Assembly (NCBI GenBank): GCA_015501585.1
Contig: JADNRY010000054.1
Location: 62,001-126,000, forward strand
Direction of reading: 5' to 3'
DNA: 64,000 nt
Source of the DNA: Rhodocollybia butyracea
Lineage: Eukaryota > Basidiomycota > Agaricomycetes > Agaricales > Omphalotaceae
Shown: one piece after another, positions 56,600-64,000 of the stretch
Layout: every line of letters begins with the position of its first letter
Position numbering within the stretch: position 1 is the first letter of the stretch
Notes under the pieces: generated by a model
Seen by the model: the letters and a program-made list of their open reading frames with translations, nothing else
Told to the model about the DNA's origin: nothing
Database searches by the model: none
Translations under genes and position numbers: made by a program

Positions 56600-56981
56600 A
56601 TTCTTCAATTCAAAGAACATGCTGTTAGGAATAGCACCAACGCAATTGAGCAGTTTCAGAATGTAACATAGTGACACTTACCATAGCATTTTTAAATTTA
56701 TTGATTGAACAAGCAATTCTAATTCAACAACTGGAAAAACTGGAAAAATACTCGGGGAAACCGTAATGATTGTGGTTACTAAATAAGATAGATTATGAAT
56801 ACAATGAGATCAGCAGTAGGCCATTGGCGACACAACTCTAGAGCAGAGAGGATAGACCGATTTATTACAACACGTAAATTGAGATACTGCACAAAAATGT
56901 CCGAATCAATTACACTGTCGAAAAAAATAGATGCAGGAGGCATAACACGAACCATTAAAGCTGGCGTCGTGAACGCTGTTG
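56600..56981. other. Intergenic region between convergent 3' ends
   Basis: About 380 bp, AT rich, no coding signal seen. Confidence 0.5.
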
Positions 56982-58817
56982 TCAGCGTCTGCGACTCCGT
57001 CGTCCACTAGACCTATTACTCTGCCCTAAAACACTCGCTGGTAATGTACCGCCTTCTAAGGCAGCCGTGATGACTTCAGCAGGGAGGTCGATATTTACCC
57101 CCTCGGAATACACTAAAGCATCCAAGGGCGAGTATTCTGGAGGATCTCGTCTCGTCAGAGCTGCAGAAGAGTTTAATCTCTCTTCAAAGGCAAGGGAAGT
57201 AGACTGACTACCAGAGCTGCCTGTTCGGCGGTGGTCTGATCGCGTAAGGGCCTGTAAATGGATATCATGTGGGTTAGGCGTAGGCGGAGGTGGACTCATC
57301 GGAGAGTCAGGAGGTGGGTGTACCTGGATGTAACTTTCTGCGCCTGAGTCCGACAAGGATGTGGCCAAATGAGTGAGAGACCGACGCATACGCCGAGGCG
57401 TGGAGAATGGGTTTATCGCACCTGCAGCATCAGGAGAGGAAGCCCTAGACGTGGAAGCACCCGATGAGTTATCATCATCATCAGCAACAGCATCATCATC
57501 CGCCGAGTCTGAATCCTGTGCGATCTGACTGTCGTTGGGACGGGGAGATGGAGGGAGGTTTGTATTAGGCGGTGCATGGAAAGGCATATCGGTGGGTGAT
57601 ATGTACCTTCGCGACGTATTATCACCGTCAGGTTCCTCGTCTATGGGAGTGATGGGAGGAGGAGGAGTAATAGGCTCCGAGGTCCGCAGAGGAGACGAGA
57701 CTATCAGTTCACCGCTGGCAGGCCTCGGTCTCCGTGATCGATGGGTACGACGAGGGGGAGTAGAAGAAGCCGATGGAGATGGCGAGCGTATTCGACCACC
57801 CACATCGAGTAAAATACTCCCTCGTTCACTGCCGTATGCCGGAGGTGGGGCAAGGGTTCCCACGCTTGGAGCCAATCCCCATTTCTTGACGTTGGCCTCG
57901 ACGAATACAAAACCTGCCTGACCAAGGTTCACATGTACGCTGCAAGGGCCATCTGCACCAATTGTAGGAAAGAGATTCCATCGATTTAAACCGGTAAAAG
58001 CATCTTCCATCTTTCGACCGTTTCGAGTGTAAAAGACAGTGCCTGAGCGTGGTCGATAACCGACACCAAGCACATCACCTTCCTTGAGAGGAGCGCCATA
58101 TGTCTGGGCGGTAAAGGGATAATTATAAGACTTGTCGCCGCTGGAATGGTAAGCGATAGAGTAGCGGTTAAGCCCAGGCAATCGGAAAGAGGGATAGGGC
58201 TTCGTAGCTAATCCGATAGCCACGTTTGTAGACTCTGGAAGGTCAAACATTTTCACTTCCCAATAATATACTTCGTTGAGCTTCGGCAAGGGCAGATTAG
58301 ACTGCACGGACGAGGCCGATGCGGGGTCTGGAAGGAAAGTGATTTCTGTGCGAGCGTGGACGAGCAGCGCATTGACAGTCTCGAAATCGGGCTCAAAAGA
58401 CCAAGCAGAGACACCTTTCTCTTGTATAGAAAGAAATTGTGATAAAGTAATGTCTGTAGGGAGCGAGTTGGGTAGATATTGCAGCTGATAATCTGGGCCA
58501 GGGTGATCAGAGAGAAATATGAGGCAGGTGATGATAAACTAACCCTTCGCTCGTATATACGCCCGGCGAGCATTGTCGTCTGTGAGACTTTCTAGCCAGC
58601 GGGATTCTAGATTGTCAAAGCCTCCATCTGCTTCAATTTGGTCTTCTCTACTCATGTCGACTGGCCCGTCGCTGTCTCGCAGCACGATGCCGCGTCGTCG
58701 GCGTATGAGCAAGAGACATATTAGGAATAGAAGTAGCAGAAAGAGGAAAGTCGACAGAACAATGAGAAGAGGAAGAAGAATTAGCCAAGTTTGTTCGATT
58801 TCCTGAGGGTGGTCCAT
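56982..58817 (-). CDS. SSH4: Ssh4/Ear1-like endosomal SPRY protein, ubiquitin-ligase adaptor
   Basis: Ssh4 is a vacuole/endosome membrane protein that recruits the Rsp5 (NEDD4-type) ubiquitin ligase to cargo through PPxY motifs. Exon 1 (58544-58817) starts MDHPQEIEQTWLILLPLL and contains one transmembrane helix followed by RRRRG. Exon 2 (56982-58492) has YLPNSLPTDITLSQFLSIQE and the SPRY domain (VYYWEVKMFDLPESTNVAIG to GADGPCSVHVNLGQAGFVFV). A long Pro/Ser-rich tail has PPEY (RRDPPEYSPLDALV), a PPxY-type motif. The start at 58817 was preferred to an upstream ATG at 58973 because that one would overlap the divergent SNF4 coding sequence. Confidence 0.9.
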
Positions 58818-58920
58818 GAAGTACGAAGACTGGCACAGCTCCGACACTAATATGGCCCGTCTCGGCACGGGCTTCCATTTCTGGAATAAAGTTCCCAGTC
58901 GCTCTTCTTTCCGTGCCACC
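58818..58920. promoter_or_regulatory. 103-bp bidirectional promoter of SSH4 and SNF4
   Basis: The whole space between the two start codons. It contains GCCACCATG at the SNF4 start, a good context. There is no TATA box. Any regulation of either gene by proximal sites must involve the other. Confidence 0.6.
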
Positions 58921-60425
58921 ATGAGTAATCTTGTTCCCCCTTCGCCGTCGGTTATGCGCCGAAAGACATCCACCAGACGACGAGCAGGCTCAAATTTGCC
59001 ACCCTATCAGGACTCTCATAATGCTGCTCTGTCGACTATCCGATCTTTCCTCAAAGGCCGTATCTGTTACGATGCTTTCCCAATCAGTTTCCGCCTTATT
59101 ATCCTTGATACCAAGCTCAGCGTAAAAGGAGCTTTACAATGTCTCTTAATGAACAGTACGTCCATTTTCTGCAAATCTCTGCTCTTCTATTCAGGAACCT
59201 ACCCAGGTGTTGTCTCTGCGCCGCTTTGGAACAGCGAAAAATCTGAATTTGCCGGCATGCTAACTGTTCTCGACATTATACACCTCATCCAATACTACTG
59301 GAGAATAACGGCGTCTTATGATTTTGCTGCAGAAGATGTCGAAACTTTACGTCTGGAGAGGTTGCGAGGTAATAATAATAAAAGGTCTCCTTTGTTCGCA
59401 AATCTCATCTTCTTCCGTCAGAAATCGAAATCGAACTTGGAGTTGCCCAACCTCCGCTTTTGCGCAAACCTCCGTCTAGTACCTTGTACGAAGCTGCCCA
59501 GGTACTAGTCCAGACTCATGCACGAAGATTACCCCTTGTCGATTACGATTCGGAAACTGGTCACGAAGTCATCGTGTCCACTCTGACGCAGTATCGTCTG
59601 CTTAAATTCATTTCAATCAACGTTAGTCTTTTTTGCTGTTCGCCGATGGTGTGATCAACTTTTTTTTCGCTAGTGCCATCGAGAGATCCAGCAATTGAAC
59701 CTCTCCCTTCGCCGTCTCAAAATCGGCACGTATGTCGCTGCATCCTCACCTACCGACCTCCCCGAAGGCCAAAAGCCCTATCATCCTATTGCTACCGCCA
59801 CTCTCAATACTACGGTCTTCAATGTCGTACATATGTTCTCCGAGCGTTCTATTTCAGCGGTACCAATCATAAACGAAGATGGGATCGTTGTTAACTTGTA
59901 TGAGACAGTTGATGTTATCGTACGTGCAACCTACTACTCCTAATTGAATCGTTCGCCGATCCGTTCCTGCCGCAGACTTTGGTTCGTTCGGGATCCTACC
60001 AATCACTGGACTTGAAGATTTCGGAGGCTTTAAAACAAAGATCAGCGGACTTTCCTGGTGTCGTTATTTGCACTGCTTCGGACTCTCTTGGAACTCTTTT
60101 GCAATTGATAAAGAAGCGCAGAGTTCACCGGCTTGTTGTCGTAGAAGGCGAGGTCAGTACTTGATTCTTGCTCATTGTTCATGTTTTGATACGGTCTACA
60201 CAGGAAGAGGAACGGAAAGGAGGCAAGAAAGGCCGTCTCCTGGGCATCATCACTCTTAGCGACGTCTTGCGATACATCATGGGTGCAGGCACTGTCAACA
60301 ATGAATCACATGAGTCCAAGCCGTCGCAGTCGCAGATCCAAGCAGAATCCATCCAAGCCCCGCCTCCATCTCCAGAAGGTCCCTCATCGCCGCTCGTATC
60401 TACTTCTACCACTCCTTCATCATAA
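58921..60425 (+). CDS. SNF4: AMPK/SNF1 complex gamma subunit
   Basis: Nucleotide-binding regulatory subunit of the SNF1/AMPK kinase, which controls energy balance and carbon source use. Exons are separated by short introns: NAALSTIRSFLKGRICYDAF, SVKGALQCLLMN, VVSAPLWNSEKSEFAGMLTV, DIIHLIQYYWRITASYDFAA, then HARRLPLVDYDSETGHEVIV, SERSISAVPIINEDGIVVNL, and the fourth CBS repeat with KKRRVHRLVVVEGEEEE and LLGIITLSDVLRYIMG. Four CBS repeats are visible. The C-terminus (about 50 residues, Pro/Ser rich) is unlike the compact yeast protein. It shares a 103-bp promoter region with SSH4. Confidence 0.95.
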
Positions 60426-60771
60426 TAGAGTTTACTATTATACGTGGGGCAACACGTTCAAATTTCTACTGTATCTCTATCTAGATGTTGTCTTATGTTC
60501 CGTCTGGTCCTAGTACTCGCCATCGCGCTCTACGGTTCACCATGCACATCTTTGTTGTCCCATCTGCTTTTGGATATCCTTGTGCTCCCTAGTGTTGTAC
60601 AGTCCCTCTTGTGCACCACATATAACCTGCAATTCAATTTTTTAGACATCAGTTCTCCCTAATGGCAACTCAAGAGGCCTCTGATAAATGATCGGAACTT
60701 TGAGCTCACGGACTTCCTTTCAGAATCACACTCTTTACGTATTCTTGTTGCTCTTCTACCACTCTCACTTG
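60426..60771. other. Intergenic region, 5' part of a duplicated unit
   Basis: A segment near 60600-60640 (GTGCACCACATATAACCTGC) is repeated in diverged form near 62328-62352 (GTGCATCAGATATAACATGC). The flank was therefore duplicated together with the DUF7053-like genes. Confidence 0.5.
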
Positions 60772-61419
60772 ATGGTTTCTGGATGGCCTTTCCTCCTTCG
60801 CTCCACCAAAGTATTCAACAAAAGCATTCCATCTGAGGCAGAAATCACCGAAAATGACGTCCTTCGAGTTGCTTTGCACAAACCATTAACTGTATTGACC
60901 TTGAACCCGTTGGTTACGAGGAGCGAAGTGTTGGACCCGACATCAAAACCGAACCTGTACACAACTCATGAAGATATAAAGCTTTTGGGGATCAAGTCAG
61001 ATATTGTGTCCACGGCGGACTGTACGTTGACTGGTTGAGTAGCTTGCAGCTGTCGTGTTCCGGCACTTACTGATATATATATAACTTTCGGCTCCCATAC
61101 AGATGACGGTATAAGCCTGGCTTTGGGACGATGTTGAGAATGACATGGAAAGTAGCAAGGAATGCAGAGACTGGAGACCTCGAGGTTTCCGAGACGGTGA
61201 TTTGTCGAGTAAGTAATCTCTGAACTTACTTTTTACCTGGGACTGATCAGTCGGGTTTTTTTGAAGACCCTCTTCCTTCTACATCCTTTCATTATCGGTA
61301 CCATGTCCAAAGCGCACGCCCAAATGATTGATAGATTGGTGGAGAAGGTGCAAGAAAATGTAAAAGCGACGCGGGGTGAAGCGGATGGAAGCGAAGGAAA
61401 AGAATCGGAAGTTGTTTGA
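60772..61419 (+). pseudogene. DUF7053-like protein, copy 1, with internal deletion
   Basis: Exon 1 opens MVSGWPFLLRSTKVFNKSIP and includes AEITENDVLRVALHKPLTVL, LNPLVTRSEVLDPTSKPNLY. The second exon (from about 61106) lacks roughly 13 nt compared with copy 2 between DDGI and AGFGTML, which shifts the frame. After the shift, TWKVARNAETGDLEVSETV and, in the last exon, LHPFIIGTMSKAHAQMIDRL are preserved. The rest is well conserved, so this is either recent decay or a local assembly fault. Function unknown; the family is widespread in fungi. The family name is given from memory of the N-terminal pattern. Confidence 0.55.
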
Positions 61420-62758
61420 TTCTGGCCCGTGTCCACGCGTTTCTATGCTTGGTATTGCAGGTGATTAGTGATTGAGGAATAGTACTAGCATGTATCTTGG
61501 AATAAATCTCTATGTGAAGGCCTAGCCCCCCTCATCCCGCCACACGACAATGTCGAGCCACGCAAGACTCACCATCTTTAGGTATAAGTCGATGTAGTCG
61601 ATCCGGTTCCAGGCGTGTTTTTGGTGCACGATAGACTTTTCAAGTACGTCTCCATCTTTCAAATTATGATCACCTTTCGCTCAAGTCCGTCCAAATTTAT
61701 TGTTCAGCATCACTAGGACTCGAACAACTTCCGACTCGGAATGCCGAACTTACACCCAAGGAACAAGGCTTCATGCGAAAGAACAGACAAGGTCCCATGA
61801 CGCGTTGACCATTGTTCCGAGTTCCTTCTCCAGTCACTTGGGATATCTCTCTAGAAGACCATGGGCCGTCAGTCTGCTTCACACAGATCAACAAGCTTAT
61901 CGTTTTGTTTTGGAATCGATGGAGCTAAAACGCTAGCGCTTCAGCATTGGGCAGCCAACGCGCCAACTTCGTTCCAACCCCCAACGCTGAAAGAGGCTTT
62001 GCGCAGAGCACACTGCAGCCTTCAGGCAGCATGTATGGTTCACTATCTAATACAAGGGTTCAGTTCGACTACAACCTAATCAATTTTTTGCGCCAGATAC
62101 GCAGCGTTGTATCAGAACCATTCCTTTTCTAACTCTTCTGGGAGGCTAGTTCTGTTTCTATGCGTGAACAAGTTTGCATGAATCTCCAGGTACTTGTTCT
62201 AGTCTGTACTTTTGCAGATTGGTCATTATTCTGACACATCACCTTCGCACTCCGCGGCTTCCATTGATTCCATGCTATTTTCGTTTTCAAGTTACCTTCT
62301 GCTTCCACATTGTTGAGTATGCGGTCTCTTGTGCATCAGATATAACATGCAACTCGACTATCTTACTTCTGCTCGTTTGCAGTTAGAAAATCGTCTTCGA
62401 CTAGACTGACTCTTTAACTTCGTTCACAGGCAGGCCGTGCAAACAAGTTAGGGATATGATCCCACCAAACCTATAACGTCGCTGGCCATTCCCTCACATA
62501 TACAGGACCTAGTTACCCACACCATCATGAAGCGGGAGGAACTACAGCAGCGGACCATCTTGTATGCGCGCATGTTGCCCGCTGTCTACTTTCGCGCTGG
62601 TGCTAATTTCGGAACCAGGCCCCCAAGCTCTGAATCTGGATATCTCTTCCTTTCATCCCTATCTTTGAAACTATACTTCTTTTCTCAGGCGCAGGTGATT
62701 TTAAGGCTCAGTAGGTATTCGGGTACCTATTTATTTCCCTCTACTACCCACCTACTCG
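61420..62758. other. Spacer between the two DUF7053-like genes
   Basis: About 1.3 kb. The second half resembles the flank of copy 1 (see 60426-60771). The first half has no recognisable feature. Confidence 0.5.
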
Positions 62759-63422
62759 ATGGTTTCTGTATGGCCTCTTCTCCTCCAGTCTACTAAAACA
62801 TTTACCAAAAGCCTACCTTCCGACGCAGAAATCACAGAACACGATATCCTTCGGGTTCTGCATGATCCGCCAACTTTAACGTGCTTGAGTCCACTGGTCA
62901 CCAAGAGCGAGGTGTTGGACCCAGTGTCGAAACCGAATTTGTACACTGTTCATGAGAGTCCAAGCTTTCTGGGGATGAGGTTTAATATTATATTCACGGC
63001 GGATTGTAAGCTGAGTGGTTGAGTACCTTTTATCCTCGTGCTTCTGCGCTTGCTGATATGTCAATCATGTCAACCTCTGGCTCTCACACATACAGACGAC
63101 GGTATCAACGTGAAAGTCCACGCAGGCTTCTGGACGACGTTGGATACCAGATGGAGAGTAGCAAGAAACGTGGAGACGGGACTGATTGAGGTGTCCGAGA
63201 CGGTAACTTGTCAGGTATGCAGCACTTACTGGTTCTTACTTTTGATTTGTGAGAAATTAAATCGACGTTTTTTTCCAGAGCTTGTCGCTCTTGCACCCTT
63301 ACGTTGTCAATACCATGTCCAAAGCACACACACGAATATTTGATAGATTGGTAGAGAAGGTGAAAGAAGATGTAACAGCCAAGCGATGCGATTCTGAAGT
63401 GGATGGAGGCGAAGGAAAGTAG
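62759..63422 (+). CDS. DUF7053-like protein, copy 2, intact
   Basis: Three exons (62759-63017, 63096-63214, 63279-63422) give 173 residues. MVSVWPLLLQSTKTFTKSLP is followed by DAEITEHDILRVLHDPPTLT, LSPLVTKSEVLDPVSKPNLY, INVKVHAGFWTTLDTRWRVA, and SLSLLHPYVVNTMSKAHTRI. The layout suggests a small START/SRPBCC-like fold, as proposed for similar fungal proteins, but no function is known. Confidence 0.65.
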
Positions 63423-63729
63423 TGGGAAGTAGCTTGATTCTAGCCGTGTTGCGCGTTCAGTACCACACGTATCTTTGTATCGGGTCTTGCGCGCGGTGAT
63501 TGAGAGGGAACGGTCTACGACACAGCGTCGAGATTGAGGTTTACTAATTGAGTCAGTAGCTACTTACTATGACTTCCGGTTTGAACCTTGCGGCTTCACT
63601 CTCTAAAGTCTGCTTTGGTCCTTGCATACTTACTGGCATATTCAGGCTTCCATGGGAAAAATTGATTGAGGGGCGGGGAGGATAGCTTTATGAGATGGAC
63701 AAGATGCTGAACGATGAGTTCCATCTAAG
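63423..63729. other. Intergenic region before the tRNA
   Basis: About 300 bp of 3' flank of DUF7053-like copy 2. Nothing recognisable. The 180 bp after the tRNA are also empty apart from its terminator. Confidence 0.5.
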
Positions 63730-63820
63730 GCATTAATGGGGTAGTGGTAACCTGGGTCGTTGCCATCCCTCTACATCCGTCTGGGTCGACCCGCCGGGGG
63801 TTCGATTCCCTCTTAATGCA
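63730..63820 (+). tRNA. tRNA-Gly(GCC) with an intron
   Basis: The acceptor stem GCATTAA/TTAATGC pairs fully, with discriminator A at 63820. The A box is TGGGGTAGTGGTAACC-like and the B box GGTTCGATTCC is canonical. A T-stem GGGGG/CCCTC forms. The anticodon stem GGTCG/CGACC encloses TTGCCA, which puts U33 and GCC at positions 34-36. An intron of about 20 nt follows position 37. A TTTT terminator lies about 12 nt downstream (near 63832). The D-stem is only three pairs, and an alternative reading of the anticodon is possible because GGGTC/GACCC can also pair. Gly fits the loop geometry best. Confidence 0.8.
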
Positions 63821-64000
63821 CTGTCCTTCATGTTTTGTTCTATTCTTATTCTATCGCAATTACGGTCATTCCCACGTCGTTCGAGCACCCAAATCCAGTT
63901 TGGCTTCGGAATCGGAAACTACGATCTTTTTTCACAAACCAAGTTGGCAGAAAGTTGGAAGACACTCCATTGAACAGTCTTGGGCCCTTATATCTACACT

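Noticed and set aside
59673..59894. Additional small gene inside SNF4
   Set aside because: Out-of-frame reading of a CBS exon.
1..64000. A secondary-metabolite cluster or defence-type gene system
   Set aside because: No synthase, P450, transporter or cluster regulator was found; the esterase array stands alone and the rest is housekeeping.

Overview
The window is a gene-dense stretch of a filamentous basidiomycete genome, most likely an agaricomycete. The evidence is the many 45-60 nt GT-AG introns, intron-rich housekeeping genes, F-box-like proteins with an N-terminal coiled coil, and fungal families such as elongator subunit 5, Boi, Ssh4 and DUF7053-like proteins. No bacterial, viral or plasmid features were seen.

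Layout. 1-4.6 kb: a serine-rich nuclear-type protein (-, runs off the left edge) and an Stm1/HABP4-type ribosome-associated protein (+). 4.6-7.3 kb: no gene could be defended. 7.3-10.6 kb: 3-ketoacyl-CoA thiolase (+) and a TFC7-like histidine phosphatase (+). 11.3-15.9 kb: EF-1alpha (-) and a PAS-kinase-type protein kinase (-). 17.1-19.2 kb: ribosomal protein eL32 (+) and a MEMO-family protein (+). 19.3-20.1 kb: a non-autonomous transposon with long terminal inverted repeats and an 8-bp target-site duplication. 20.2-28.3 kb: four tandem HSL-type alpha/beta-hydrolase genes (+), interrupted by a fused pair of gene fragments that records the duplication, and closed by a second histidine phosphatase (-). 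28.5-32.4 kb: dienelactone hydrolase (-), a membrane-anchored GNAT acetyltransferase (+) and ELP5 (+). 32.4-41.6 kb: three related F-box genes, one split by a local inversion, with duplicated flanks. 41.6-50.1 kb: a Boi-type SH3-SAM-PH scaffold (+), a serine-rich protein (-) and an F-box protein (+). 50.7-54.4 kb: aspartate aminotransferase (-) divergent from aspartyl-tRNA synthetase (+). 56-60.4 kb: a small membrane protein (+) and Ssh4 (-) divergent from SNF4 (+). 60.7-63.4 kb: a tandem pair of DUF7053-like genes, one decayed. 63.7 kb: an intron-containing tRNA-Gly.

Two dynamic regions stand out: the esterase array (19.3-28.3 kb) and the F-box/Boi-promoter duplications (32.4-41.6 kb). In the first, an ancestral MEMO-esterase-phosphatase order was expanded by tandem duplication and a junction fossil survives. 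Elsewhere the genes are housekeeping and often divergent from very short shared promoters. These include aspartate synthesis with aspartate charging, and a transporter-degradation adaptor with the AMPK gamma subunit.

Caution: at least seven otherwise well-formed genes carry one-base frameshifts, mostly in homopolymer runs. Among them is aspartyl-tRNA synthetase, which should be essential. This looks like residual assembly error, so single frameshifts here should not by themselves be read as pseudogenes. Exon coordinates were worked out by hand from splice consensus and reading frame.
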